DNA from: Azospirillum sp.
GTDB taxonomy: Bacteria > Pseudomonadota > Alphaproteobacteria > Azospirillales > Azospirillaceae
DNA length: 64,000 bases
Direction of reading: 5' to 3'
NCBI GenBank assembly: GCA_027486405.1
Contig: JAIXPD010000047.1
Span: forward strand, 62,001 to 126,000
The first letter of the stretch is position 1. The number at the start of each line of letters is the position of its first letter. Position numbers and translations under genes: made by a program. Below, piece by piece: positions 21,070 through 29,362 of the stretch. The notes under the pieces are model-generated. The model ran no database searches. It worked only from the letters and a program-made list of their open reading frames with translations, and was not told the origin of the DNA.

Positions 21070-21969
21070 ATGGTGAATCGAGTGTTCCGCACCGCTCTTC
21101 TGTCGATGGCCGCCTGCGGCATCGCGCTGGCCGCGCACGCGCAGACCGCTGCCCCGACCCCCGCCGCCGCCGACCCGGTCGTCGCGCGCGTGAATGGTGA
21201 GGAACTGCACCGCTCCGACGTCACCCGGATGGTTGCCCAGCTCCCGGCCCAGGTGCAGCAGATGCCGATCGAGATGATCTACACGGCGGTCATCGATCAG
21301 CTCGTCAGCGGCAAGCTGGTCGCGGTGGCGGGGTACAAGGCCAAGCTGGCCGAGACCGCCGAGGTCAAGGACGAGGTCAAGCGCGCCGAGGAGCGCGCGG
21401 TCCAACGCGCCTTCGTCCAGAAGGAGGTCAAGGCCCGCATCACGCAAAAGGCGCTGGACGAGGCCTATCAGGCCTATCTGAAGCAGAACCCGCCGCAGGA
21501 CGAGGTCAAGGCCTCCCACATCCTGGTGGAAAAGGAAGAGGACGCCAAGGCGATCATCGCCGAGCTGGCCAAGGGCGGCGATTTCGCCAAGCTGGCCAAG
21601 GAAAAGTCCAAGGACACCGTCGCGGCCCAGCAGGGCGGCGATCTGGGGTACTTCACCAAGGACGCGATGGTCGAACCCTTCGCCAACGCCGCCTTCGCCA
21701 TGGCCAAGGGCGAGATCAGCAAGGAGCCGGTCAAGACCCAGTTCGGCTTCCACGTCATCAAGGTCGAGGACAAGCGCACCCAGCCCGCCCCGACCCTGGA
21801 CGAGGTCAAGCCGCAGCTGGAACAGACCCTGTCCAAGGACATCGTGACCGCCCTGGTCGACGAGCTGCGCGCCAGCGCCAAGATCGAGACCTTCCAGCTC
21901 GACGGTTCGCCGATGCCCAAGGAAGAGCCGGCCGCCGCCCCGAAGGCGGACGAGCCGAAGAAGCAATAA
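21070..21969 (+). CDS. Periplasmic parvulin-type peptidyl-prolyl isomerase
   Basis: A 299-residue exported folding factor. Residues 1-24 form a Sec signal peptide cleaved after AHA. A SurA/PrsA-like chaperone region follows (VVARVNGEELHRSDVTRMV), and then the parvulin domain at about 145-245 with VKASHILVEKEEDAK, GGDLGYFTKDAMVEPFA and FGFHVIKVED, the usual catalytic and binding motifs. The C-terminal tail is Lys/Glu/Pro-rich. GGAAGGAAA lies upstream of ATG 21070. It would catalyse cis-trans proline isomerisation of exported proteins, which fits its position divergent to secA. Confidence 0.93.
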   Translation: MVNRVFRTALLSMAACGIALAAHAQTAAPTPAAADPVVARVNGEELHRSDVTRMVAQLPAQVQQMPIEMIYTAVIDQLVSGKLVAVAGYKAKLAETAEVKDEVKRAEERAVQRAFVQKEVKARITQKALDEAYQAYLKQNPPQDEVKASHILVEKEEDAKAIIAELAKGGDFAKLAKEKSKDTVAAQQGGDLGYFTKDAMVEPFANAAFAMAKGEISKEPVKTQFGFHVIKVEDKRTQPAPTLDEVKPQLEQTLSKDIVTALVDELRASAKIETFQLDGSPMPKEEPAAAPKADEPKKQ

Positions 21970-22006
21970 CGCTTCGGATCGGAGCCGTACCCCCTTCTCC
22001 CGCTCC

Positions 22007-22212
22007 GGCTACGGCATTCACACATCTTTGGTTTAGGCAACGTATTGGAAGAAAAAGAATTTTGTTCCGTCATTCCCGCGAAGGCGGGAATCCAGACTTA
22101 TCCATAAGGGTCGTCTGGCAAACTCTGGATCCCCGCCTTCGCGGGGATGACGGCAAAGTCATTTTATTTCAATTTGCTGCGGTAAGAAAAAGATGTGTGA
22201 ATCCGCTAGCCC
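22007..22212. repeat. MITE-like palindromic element, copy 1
   Basis: About 205 bp bounded by imperfect inverted ends (GGCTACGGCATTCACACATC at the left; the right end reads GATGTGTGAATCCGCTAGCC). The centre is a strong hairpin in which CGTCATTCCCGCGAAGGCGG pairs with CCGCCTTCGCGGGGATGACG. A second copy with the same interior lies at 52188-52388. No open reading frame is present. It separates the isomerase gene from argJ. Confidence 0.85.
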
Positions 22213-22338
22213 GCTCCGGCGGGGGAGGGGATGGGGAGGGGGTCGCGCGCCCGCCTCCCCGGTTTTGTGCCTCTCCGTTTTGTTGCCTGCCCCGTTTCGC
22301 ACCTGCCCAGACACCCACCCCCGCACGGGATTTGCCCC

Positions 22339-23577
22339 ATGGCCACGACGCTTTCCCCCTTGGCTCCCGCCAGCTTTCCGACGCTGCCCCCCATCGCGGG
22401 CGTGCGCCTCGCCACGGCGAACAGCGGCATCCGATACAAGGGCCGCGATGATCTGTTGCTGGCCGTGCTGGATCCCGGCACCGCCGTCGCCGGGGTGCTG
22501 ACCCGTTCGCTGACCTGCTCCGCCCCGGTCATCTGGTGCCGCGACAGCCTGCCCAAGGGATCGGCCCGCGCGGTCGTCTGCAACGCGGGCAACGCCAACG
22601 CCTTCACCGGCAAGGCGGGCGACGCCACCGTCCAGGCCACGGTCGAGGCCGCCGCCGCCATCGCGGGCTGCGCCACCGACGAGGTCTATGTCGCCTCCAC
22701 CGGCGTGATCGGCATCCCGCTTGCCGCCGACGCCATCGGCAAATGCCTGCCCGGCATGGTCCCGACGCTGGCGGCGGATTCGGCGGCGTGGGAAAAGGCC
22801 GCCCGCGCCATCATGACCACCGACACCTTTCCCAAGGGATCGGTGCGCACCGTCACCATCGGCGGCACGCCGGTGACGATCGCCGGTTTCGCCAAGGGGT
22901 CGGGCATGATCGCCCCGGACATGGCGACGATGCTGGGCTTCGTCTTCACCGACGCCGCCATTGCCGCCACCGCCCTGCAGGACATGCTGTCGGAATTCAC
23001 CGAACGCACCTTCAACGCCATCACCGTGGACGGCGACACCTCCACCAGCGACACGCTGCTGCTGTTCGCCACCGGCAAGGCGGGCAACGCCCCGGTCGCC
23101 AGCGCCCAGGCCCCGGAACTGGCCGCGTTCCGCGCCGCGCTGGAGGATCTGCTGCTCGATCTGGCCCTGCAAATCGTCCGCGACGGCGAAGGGGCGACCA
23201 AGTTTGTCGCCATCACCGTGGACGGGGCCGACAGCAACGCGGCGGCCAAGCGCATCGCCCTGACCGTGGCGAATTCCCCGCTGGTCAAGACCGCCATCGC
23301 CGGTGAAGACGCCAATTGGGGCCGCATCGTCGCCGCCATCGGGCGGGCGGGCGAGCGCGCCGACCGTGACCTCATCAAGATCACCGTCGGCGGCACCCTG
23401 ATTTGCGCCGAAGGGATGGAAGTCCCCGGTTACGACGAAACCCCGGTCGCCACCCACATGAAGGGCAAGGAGATCGACGTGCACATCGACCTCGGCCTGG
23501 GCCGTGGAACCGCCAAGGTGTGGACCTGCGACCTGACCCACGGCTACATCGACATCAACGGCAGCTACCGGAGCTGA
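22339..23577 (+). CDS. argJ: Bifunctional ornithine acetyltransferase / N-acetylglutamate synthase
   Basis: A 412-residue enzyme of arginine synthesis. It transfers the acetyl group from N-acetylornithine to glutamate, recycling it, and in many species also uses acetyl-CoA. It shows the N-terminal PIAGVRLATANSGIRYKGRDD, CNAGNANAFTGKAG, the autocleavage segment KGSGMIAPDMATMLGF with the nucleophilic Thr that follows Ala-Thr, and NAITVDGDTSTSDT. The precursor self-cleaves into alpha and beta chains before that Thr. ATG 22339 is chosen because the upstream frame is unlike the family. A NUDIX hydrolase gene starts 19 bp downstream and is probably co-transcribed. Confidence 0.96.
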   Translation: MATTLSPLAPASFPTLPPIAGVRLATANSGIRYKGRDDLLLAVLDPGTAVAGVLTRSLTCSAPVIWCRDSLPKGSARAVVCNAGNANAFTGKAGDATVQATVEAAAAIAGCATDEVYVASTGVIGIPLAADAIGKCLPGMVPTLAADSAAWEKAARAIMTTDTFPKGSVRTVTIGGTPVTIAGFAKGSGMIAPDMATMLGFVFTDAAIAATALQDMLSEFTERTFNAITVDGDTSTSDTLLLFATGKAGNAPVASAQAPELAAFRAALEDLLLDLALQIVRDGEGATKFVAITVDGADSNAAAKRIALTVANSPLVKTAIAGEDANWGRIVAAIGRAGERADRDLIKITVGGTLICAEGMEVPGYDETPVATHMKGKEIDVHIDLGLGRGTAKVWTCDLTHGYIDINGSYRS

Positions 23578-23596
23578 CCGTCACCGGAGTTGCGCG

Positions 23597-24040
23597 ATGA
23601 CCGCCTGTTTCGATCCCGCCTCCACCCCACCGCGCGGCAGCCTGCCGACCTTGCTGGTCGTCGCGGTGGCTCTGGTGGACGCCGATGGCCGCGTGCTGCT
23701 GGCCCAACGCCCGCCCGGCAAATCGCTGGCCGGTCTGTGGGAGTTTCCCGGCGGCAAGGTGGACGCGGGCGAAACCCCGGAAGCCGCGCTGGTGCGCGAG
23801 CTGAAGGAGGAGTTGGGGATCGACACGGCGGCCAGTTGCCTCGCCCCCTTCACCTTCGCCTCGCACAGCTACGAGAGCTTTCATCTGCTGATGCCGCTCT
23901 ATGTCTGCCGGGTGTGGGAGGGCGATGTTGTGGCGCGCGAGGGGCAACGGCTGGCCTGGGTGCGCCCGAACCGCATGGGCGACTACCCGATGCCGCCCGC
24001 CGACGTGCCGCTGGTCGCCATGCTGCGGGACCTGCTGTAG
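23597..24040 (+). CDS. mutT: MutT-type NUDIX (deoxy)nucleoside triphosphate pyrophosphohydrolase
   Basis: A 147-residue hydrolase that removes oxidised nucleotides such as 8-oxo-dGTP from the pool. The NUDIX box runs from GGKVDAGETPEAALVREL to the KEELGI end (about residues 52-74) and keeps the catalytic RE-x-x-EE glutamates. GLWEFPGGKV, typical of MutT, precedes it. The argJ-mutT pairing is common in Rhodospirillales. The stop codon TAG belongs to the first unit of a 14-bp tandem triplication. Confidence 0.92.
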   Translation: MTACFDPASTPPRGSLPTLLVVAVALVDADGRVLLAQRPPGKSLAGLWEFPGGKVDAGETPEAALVRELKEELGIDTAASCLAPFTFASHSYESFHLLMPLYVCRVWEGDVVAREGQRLAWVRPNRMGDYPMPPADVPLVAMLRDLL

Positions 24041-24076
24041 ACCTAGCGCTGTAGACCTTGCGCTGTAGACCTTGCG
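24035..24076. repeat. Three tandem copies of a 14-bp unit
   Basis: The unit CTGTAGACCTTGCG occurs three times head to tail (the first with one mismatch), beginning inside the last codons of mutT and ending one base before the -35 box of the small-RNA promoter. Confidence 0.85.
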
Positions 24077-24105
24077 TTGAAAAAGACAGGGAGCGGCGCT
24101 ATAGT
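24077..24105 (+). promoter_or_regulatory. Strong sigma-70-type promoter of small-RNA candidate
   Basis: TTGAAA and TATAGT are separated by exactly 17 bases. This is the closest match to the consensus that I noticed in the window and predicts a start near 24112. Confidence 0.7.
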
Positions 24106-24111
24106 CTTGGG

Positions 24112-24288
24112 AGGTGGCCGATGGGTGTTCCCGCACCCACCGGCCCGCTCCTGATGCTTAGCGGTGGATCAGGCGGATTTCGATCCGCCAGCGCCGCCAC
24201 TGGAGCACCAGGGAGAAGGGCATCTTCTTCATGCCTTTTTTCCTCCTTCTGAAACGGCGGATGGACCACCCATCCGCCGTTTTCAGTT
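24112..24288 (+). ncRNA. Candidate structured small RNA between mutT and recQ (about 175 nt)
   Basis: It is bounded by a strong promoter and an intrinsic terminator. The predicted RNA folds into successive hairpins. One has GGCCG and GGGTG paired with CACCC and CGGCC (24116-24156). Another has a perfect GGCGGAT/ATCCGCC stem capped by TTCG (24172-24189), inside an outer, slightly mismatched stem. The single-stranded stretch before the terminator contains CTTTTTTCCTCCTT, an anti-Shine-Dalgarno-like sequence typical of mRNA-binding small RNAs. A 43-codon frame starting at ATG 24121 is also present and cannot be excluded, but its peptide is low-complexity. I do not recognise a known RNA family. 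Confidence 0.55.
24254..24283 (+). terminator. Intrinsic terminator of the small-RNA candidate
   Basis: ACGGCGGATGG pairs perfectly with CCATCCGCCGT around a 5-base loop and is followed by TTTTCAGTTT. Confidence 0.8.
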
Positions 24289-24456
24289 TACCCGGATCGC
24301 GCGAAAACAATCCAGGATTTCACACGCATGTGTGGATCTGGTCCGGCCTTGCGGGCTGACCGTGTTTTCCGAGTCGCGATTGCGGCTTTGCCGTGGGGGC
24401 AATCTGTGCGACATGATGGGGGTTGACCCGATGGCCGCCCGGCGGCCTGCCCCTGA

Positions 24457-26406
24457 TTGAACCGCATCGGCGTGGATTCGTTGTTTTCCTTCCCCAGCCG
24501 CGCGACCAGCCCGGCCCCCGGCCCGGACGACTCCGGGCTTGACGCGGCCCTGTCCGCGCTGCGCACCGTCTTCGGCTACGCCGCCTTCCGGGGCCAGCAG
24601 GCCGACATCATCGACCATGTGGTGCGCGGCGGCGACGCGCTGGTGCTGATGCCCACCGGCGGCGGCAAATCGCTGTGCTATCAAATCCCGGCGCTGGTGC
24701 GCGACGGCGTGACCGTGGTGGTGTCGCCGCTGATCGCCCTGATGCGCGATCAGGTCACGGCCCTGCGCGAATTGGGCGTGCGCGCCGCCTTCCTCAACTC
24801 CTCCCTCGGCGCGGCGGAGGCGCGGGAGGTGGAGCGCGACATGGTGCGCGGCGACCTCGATCTGGTCTACATCGCGCCCGAACGGCTGGTGACGCCGCGC
24901 TTCCTGGAACTGCTCGACCGCACCAAGCTGGCGCTGTTCGCGCTGGACGAGGCGCATTGCGTGTCGCAGTGGGGGCATGATTTCCGCCCGGAATATCTGC
25001 AACTCTCGATCCTGCACGAACGGCACCCGGACGTGCCGCGCATCGCGCTGACCGCCACCGCCGACGTCCAGACCCGCAACGAGATCAAGGAAAAGCTGGG
25101 GCTGACGGAGGCGCGCGTCTTCCTGTCCAGCTTCGACCGTCCCAACATCACCTACCGCGTGGTTCCGAAGAAGAGCGAGCGCCAGCAGATGCTGGCCTTC
25201 CTCAACGAGAATCACGGCGAGGACGCGGGCATCGTCTATTGCCTGTCGCGCAACAAGGTGGAGGAAACCGCCGCCTGGCTGAACACCCAGGGGCGGGAGG
25301 CGCTGCCCTACCACGCCGGTCTGCCCGCCGAGGTGCGCGAGGCCAACCAGGACCGCTTCATCAAGGGCGAAGGTCTGGTGATGGTGGCGACCGTCGCCTT
25401 TGGCATGGGCATCGACAAGCCGAACGTCCGCTTCGTCTGCCACCTTGATTTGCCCAAAAGCTTGGAAGCCTATTATCAGGAAACCGGCCGCGCCGGGCGC
25501 GACGGCCTGCCCGCCAACGCCTGGATGGCCTATGGCATGGCCGATGTGGTGATGCTGCGCCAGATGCTGGAGCAGTCGGAGGCGGGCGACAGCCACCGCC
25601 GGGTGGAGCGCGGCAAGCTGGAGGCCATGCTGGGCTATTGCGAAAGCAGCGGGTGCCGCCGTCAGGTCCTGCTGCACTATTTCAACGAGACGCTCGCCAA
25701 GCCTTGCGGCAACTGCGACACCTGCCTGGAGCCGGTGGCGACCTGGGACGGGACCATCGCCGCGCAAAAGGCGCTGTCGGCGGTCTACCGCACCGGCCAA
25801 CGCTATGGGGCCGGGCATCTGATCGACGTGCTGCTGGGCAACCCGACGGAAAAGGTGGTGCAGCAGGCGCACGACGCCCTGAAGACCTACGGCGTCGGCA
25901 AGGAACTGGCCAAGGCCGAATGGCAATCGGTCTACCGGCAATTGGTCGCGAACGGTTTCCTGACCGTCGATCTGGAAGGTTATGGCGGCTTCCGCCTGAC
26001 CGATTCCGGGGTGGCGGTGATCAAAGGCCAGCGCACCGTCCGTCTGCGCAAGGATCCGGTGCAGGAACGCCGCCGCACCGTCCACGACGCCCTGCGCCGC
26101 CAGAGCGGGCGGGGCGGCTCGTCCTTCTCGACCGGCGGGGGTTCGTCCGGCGGCGGCGGCGGTGGGCGGGCGACCCTGTCGGCGGCGGATGACGCGCTGT
26201 GGCACGCCCTGCGCGATTGCCGCACCGAGCTGGCCAAGGAACAGGGGGTGCCGCCCTACGTCATCTTCCACGACAGCACGCTGCTGGAGATGGTCCACCA
26301 ACGCCCCCTGACCCCGGACGCCTTCGCCCGCCTGCCCGGTGTCGGCAGCCGCAAACTCGACCGCTACGCCGCCGCCTTCCTGGACGTGATCCACGAGCAT
26401 GGCTGA
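24457..26406 (+). CDS. recQ: ATP-dependent DNA helicase RecQ
   Basis: A 649-residue 3' to 5' helicase of recombination and fork repair. It shows [14 protein letters not shown] (motif 0), [12 protein letters not shown] (I), [19 protein letters not shown] (II and the aromatic loop), ALTATAD (III) and [10 protein letters not shown] (VI). The zinc-binding cysteines are in CESSGCRRQ and CGNCDTC; then come a winged-helix RQC domain, a Gly/Ser-rich linker (about residues 550-570) and a C-terminal HRDC domain. The first residue is uncertain: TTG 24457, GTG 24472 and TTG 24481 are candidates and no ATG occurs before motif I. Confidence 0.95.
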   Translation: MNRIGVDSLFSFPSRATSPAPGPDDSGLDAALSALRTVFGYAAFRGQQADIIDHVVRGGDALVLMPTGGGKSLCYQIPALVRDGVTVVVSPLIALMRDQVTALRELGVRAAFLNSSLGAAEAREVERDMVRGDLDLVYIAPERLVTPRFLELLDRTKLALFALDEAHCVSQWGHDFRPEYLQLSILHERHPDVPRIALTATADVQTRNEIKEKLGLTEARVFLSSFDRPNITYRVVPKKSERQQMLAFLNENHGEDAGIVYCLSRNKVEETAAWLNTQGREALPYHAGLPAEVREANQDRFIKGEGLVMVATVAFGMGIDKPNVRFVCHLDLPKSLEAYYQETGRAGRDGLPANAWMAYGMADVVMLRQMLEQSEAGDSHRRVERGKLEAMLGYCESSGCRRQVLLHYFNETLAKPCGNCDTCLEPVATWDGTIAAQKALSAVYRTGQRYGAGHLIDVLLGNPTEKVVQQAHDALKTYGVGKELAKAEWQSVYRQLVANGFLTVDLEGYGGFRLTDSGVAVIKGQRTVRLRKDPVQERRRTVHDALRRQSGRGGSSFSTGGGSSGGGGGGRATLSAADDALWHALRDCRTELAKEQGVPPYVIFHDSTLLEMVHQRPLTPDAFARLPGVGSRKLDRYAAAFLDVIHEHG

Positions 26407-26442
26407 ACCGGGAGGGCTGAAGCGGGGGGATGAAACTGGATT

Positions 26443-26473
26443 GGCGGGTTGTTGAACCGCCGATGATTTTTTT
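26443..26473 (+). terminator. Intrinsic terminator after recQ
   Basis: A GGCGG-TT/AA-CCGCC stem with one bulged G and a GTTG loop is followed shortly by seven T residues. Confidence 0.6.
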
Positions 26474-26485
26474 GAAAATGTTCGC

Positions 26486-26514
26486 TTGCATCCTTCCAAT
26501 CCCGTCGCTATGTT
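26486..26514 (+). promoter_or_regulatory. Promoter of the tRNA-Thr gene
   Basis: TTGCAT and TATGTT boxes are spaced by 17 bases and end 15 bp before the mature tRNA. Confidence 0.6.
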
Positions 26515-26529
26515 CCCCGCCACAACGAC

Positions 26530-26604
<75 letters not shown>

Positions 26605-26609
26605 GTTTC

Positions 26610-26644
26610 AAAGGCCCTGAAGCGCCCCGCGCTTCAGGGCCTTT
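26610..26644 (+). terminator. Intrinsic terminator of tRNA-Thr
   Basis: AAAGGCCCTGAAGCGC pairs perfectly with GCGCTTCAGGGCCTTT around a three-base loop, 5 bases after the tRNA. Confidence 0.9.
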
Positions 26645-26749
26645 GCATGTCCGGGCGATGCTTCCTGTTTGGCGGATTGTCGGCGTGCTTGTGTTCGTCT
26701 CTGGTTCAAGAAACCCACGCGGAAGCGTAGGCAAAACCACCCAGCCCGC

Positions 26750-27241
26750 TCACCCCGCCAGCGGCAGGGGCACGGGTTGGCCGATGGCGAAGCCGCTGGG
26801 GGTGGGGTGGCGTTCCAGGATGCGGCGGCGGGCGTCGTCGGCGGTTTCGGCGACCAGGGCGTAATGCTTCACGCCGGTCCAGGGGGCCTTGTCGTCCAGC
26901 GCCTCCACCGCGACGTACCAGAGCTGGCCGTCGGCGCGGGCGACGCGGTCGAAGCAATGGAACTCCATCGGGGCCTGGCTTTCCGCCGCCACCAGCGCGT
27001 TTTGCAGGTCGTTCACGTCGGCTTGCGCGTTGGCGATGTCGTGGCCCAGCGCGGTCAGGGTTTCTTCGATTTCCGCGCGGCGGACGGCGGCGAGCTTGTT
27101 GTAATTGTCGTACACGTCCAACCGTTCCGACAGCGCCCGCAGTTTGGCGTTCTGGCGGTCGGCGCGGGTGCGCAACTGGCGTTCCCCCAGCGATCCAAAG
27201 GCCAAGGTCAACAGGGTGGCGAGCAGCCAGAGCATATTCAT
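26750..27241 (-). CDS. Second protein of two-gene membrane/coiled-coil module, copy A
   Basis: A 163-residue protein of unknown function. A single membrane helix at residues 2-17 is followed by a charged coiled coil (about 20-90) and a C-terminal globular domain (92-160) with FDRVARADGQLWYVAVEAL and HYALVAETADDARRRILERH. That domain aligns by eye with the C-terminus of the protein at 39877-40389 (shared pattern D-x-x-x-x-x-DG-x-W, then A-x-x-x-x-A-R-x-x-x-x-R-x-P and GFA). The ATG overlaps the stop codon of the upstream gene by 4 bases, so the two proteins are probably made together. It was probably translocated N-in as a membrane-tethered cytoplasmic or periplasmic rod; the orientation is not certain. 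Confidence 0.75.
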   Translation of the reverse strand: MNMLWLLATLLTLAFGSLGERQLRTRADRQNAKLRALSERLDVYDNYNKLAAVRRAEIEETLTALGHDIANAQADVNDLQNALVAAESQAPMEFHCFDRVARADGQLWYVAVEALDDKAPWTGVKHYALVAETADDARRRILERHPTPSGFAIGQPVPLPLAG

Positions 27242-27849
27242 GACGCGGCGGCTCCCGGTGCGGGCGCGGCCTCTGCTGTGGCGGCAGGGGCGGGATCGGG
27301 CGTGGCCTTTTCGGCGTCCGACGACACGAAGGTGACGCCCACCGTTTCGTTGAAGATGCTGCGGGTCAGCATTTGCGCGGCGGGGTAATCGGTGGACCAG
27401 ACCTGCGCCTCGTTGCGGAAGGGCCAGATGGCGGGATGGACCACCGCCTTGGCGTCCGGCCGCTGCATGGCACCGGGAATCATCGACAGGGTGAAGCGGA
27501 ACAGGAGCCGCCCCACCTCGGGCCGCCCGATTTCGTGGATGAAGCGGCGCGACCCGGCGGTGCGTTTGCGCCCCCGTCGACCCAACACCAGCCGTTCAGC
27601 CTCCAGTTCGGCCAGAACGGCGCGCTGGGCCTCCACATCAGCCTGCATGGCTTCCAACTCGTTGGCGCGCACCTCCAGGGCGTCGCGCTCCGCCTTCAGT
27701 TTTGCGGCGACCCGCTCAAGCTCGCGGCCCCGGGCGAGAATCAGGGCGAAGCGGACAGCCAGAAACAGAAGGGTCGCGCCGATGCACAGAACCGACATCA
27801 GGACGACGAAATCGTCCGCGCCACCAGCATGCGCAGCGGAGGGCGTCAT
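27238..27849 (-). CDS. First protein of two-gene membrane/coiled-coil module, copy A
   Basis: A 203-residue protein of unknown function with a membrane helix at about residues 14-37, a heptad-rich coiled coil at 40-92, and a domain at 100-176 (RRFIHEIGRPEVGRLLFRFT, later HPAIWPFRNEAQVWS). This domain aligns by eye with residues 98-175 of the protein at 39298-39864. An Ala/Pro-rich tail of about 25 residues follows. ATG 27849 has AGGACGG upstream. Overlap with the next gene (ATGA) implies an obligate pair. No enzymatic motif is visible; the architecture suggests a structural or scaffold pair at the inner membrane. Confidence 0.75.
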   Translation of the reverse strand: MTPSAAHAGGADDFVVLMSVLCIGATLLFLAVRFALILARGRELERVAAKLKAERDALEVRANELEAMQADVEAQRAVLAELEAERLVLGRRGRKRTAGSRRFIHEIGRPEVGRLLFRFTLSMIPGAMQRPDAKAVVHPAIWPFRNEAQVWSTDYPAAQMLTRSIFNETVGVTFVSSDAEKATPDPAPAATAEAAPAPGAAAS

Positions 27850-28171
27850 CGGGCGTCCGTCCTGAGCGTGGTGTCGGTCATCCCCCTTGGCTCCGCAATC
27901 CCATGAGGCCGGGATGGACGATGCGCAACCGCAAGCCATCCGCAAAAACAAGACGGTAACGCCGAACTGGCGGCGCGTCCACCCCTGCTGTCAAAGAAAC
28001 ACGGCGGTCCTGTGGGTCAGGCGGGCATCAGGCGAAGATCACAGCAGGTTCTGCGGCTGGGAAGCCGCGCGCAAGAGCGCCATATGCTTGCGCCACGCTG
28101 TTAACGATTTTGTCGAATATCCGACTGTTGTGACGAATTGTAAGAAATCGGTGGTTGGAGCCGTGGAAAGA
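27850..28171. other. Intergenic region upstream of module A
   Basis: About 320 bp with no supportable gene. It contains an AT-richer patch (28085-28150) and presumably the promoter of the two-gene module, but no clear -35/-10 pair was found. Confidence 0.45.
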
Positions 28172-28202
28172 CCGGCGTCCGCGCGTGGGCGGCGGACGCC
28201 GG
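28172..28202 (-). terminator. Terminator-like hairpin after TRAP binding-protein gene
   Basis: CCGGCGTCCG pairs with CGGACGCCGG around an 11-base loop; on the leftward transcript it is followed by TCTTTCC, a weak U-tract. Confidence 0.55.
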
Positions 28203-28208
28203 GAGCGG

Positions 28209-29246
28209 TCACTTGCGCGCGGCTATGGCGGTTTCCGCCGCCTTGACCAGATCGGGGCCGATCTGCTTGGCCCACTTGTCATAAACGGCCTGGGTGGCCT
28301 TCTGGAACGCCTTCTGCTGGTCCGGGGTCAGTTGGACGACGTCCACGCCCTGGGCGGCGATCTCCTTCAGCAGGCTGTCGTCGCCCGCCGCGATGCCCTT
28401 GCGCGACAGGGCGATTTCCTCCGCCGCCGCCTGAAGACCGGCGGCGCGCACAGCCTCCTGATCCTCCTTCGACCAGCTCGCCCACACCTCCTTGTTGACC
28501 ACGAAGATCAGCGGATCGGCGACGTAGCCCCACAGGGTCAGGTGCTTTTGCCCCAGCGTCGGCAGCTTGGCGGCGGTGAAGATGGTCAGCGGGTTTTCCT
28601 GCCCGTCCACCGCGCCAGTGGACAGGGCGGGCTGCGCGTCGGCCCAGCTCATTTGCGTCGGGTTGGCCCCCAGCGCGGTGAAGGTGTCGAGGTAGAGCGG
28701 CGAGCCGACGACGCGGACCTTCAGCCCCTTCAGATCCTCCGGGGCCTTGATCGAACGCTTGGAATTGGAGATTTCGCGGAAACCGTTTTCGCCCCAGGCC
28801 ACCGGAACCACATCCTTGGTCGCCAGCAGGTCGAACAACTGCTTGCCGACCGCCCCTTGGGTCAGCGCGTCGATCGCCTTGTGGTCGGGCATCAGGAAGG
28901 GCAGGGAGAAGAGGTTCAGCTCCTTGACCTGCGGCGACCAGTTGATGGTCGAGCCGACGGCCAGATCGATGGTTCCCTGGCGCAGCGCGGTGAATTCCTT
29001 GGTCTGGTCGCCGTTCACCAGCGAGGTGCCGGGGTACATCTTGACGACGATGCGCCCGTTGGTCTTCTCCTTGATGAGTTCGGCCCAGCGGTCGCCGCCC
29101 ACCCCCCAGGGGAAGGGCTTGCCCAGAACGGTGGAGAGCTTGTACTCCGCCTTGTAATCGGCGGCGGTCGCCGCACCCGGCAGCAGGGCCGGAAGCGTCA
29201 ACGCGGCCAACGCGATGCCGGTGAGCAGAGACTTCAGCGATGTCAT
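28209..29246 (-). CDS. TRAP transporter substrate-binding protein, DctP family
   Basis: A 345-residue periplasmic protein that captures an organic acid for a TRAP transporter. The signal peptide (residues 1-28) is cleaved after ATA. LKGLKVRVVGSPLYLDTFTALGANP carries the conserved Arg that binds the ligand carboxylate; AVGSTINWSPQVKELNLFSLPF and ADAQPALSTGAVDGQENPLT are family signatures. GGGAGGAAACAAGA before ATG 29244-29246 fixes the start. The DctQ and DctM membrane subunits are absent on both sides, so this is an orphan that must share a permease encoded elsewhere. The ligand is not predictable. Confidence 0.92.
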   Translation of the reverse strand: MTSLKSLLTGIALAALTLPALLPGAATAADYKAEYKLSTVLGKPFPWGVGGDRWAELIKEKTNGRIVVKMYPGTSLVNGDQTKEFTALRQGTIDLAVGSTINWSPQVKELNLFSLPFLMPDHKAIDALTQGAVGKQLFDLLATKDVVPVAWGENGFREISNSKRSIKAPEDLKGLKVRVVGSPLYLDTFTALGANPTQMSWADAQPALSTGAVDGQENPLTIFTAAKLPTLGQKHLTLWGYVADPLIFVVNKEVWASWSKEDQEAVRAAGLQAAAEEIALSRKGIAAGDDSLLKEIAAQGVDVVQLTPDQQKAFQKATQAVYDKWAKQIGPDLVKAAETAIAARK

Positions 29247-29362
29247 TCTTGTTTCCTCCCAAGCGCCTGGCGCGAACGATACGGACCGGAATGGTACAGA
29301 CGCGCGCACGCTTCTTCCACGCGGAATTTGACGCGCGCCGCGCCCGGCCCGACAATGCCGCC

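Noticed and set aside
22060..22160. Inverted GCGAAGGCGGG units considered as a CRISPR-like array
   Set aside because: Only one inverted pair per element, no regular spacing and no spacers; the pattern is a dispersed palindrome, not CRISPR.
24158..24232. A 24-codon minus-strand frame (MKKMPFSLVLQWRRW...) with a perfect AAGGAGG upstream
   Set aside because: The AAGGAGG is the complement of the anti-Shine-Dalgarno stretch of the small-RNA candidate, and the peptide mirrors its hairpins. The plus-strand promoter and terminator explain the region better. Kept only as an alternative.
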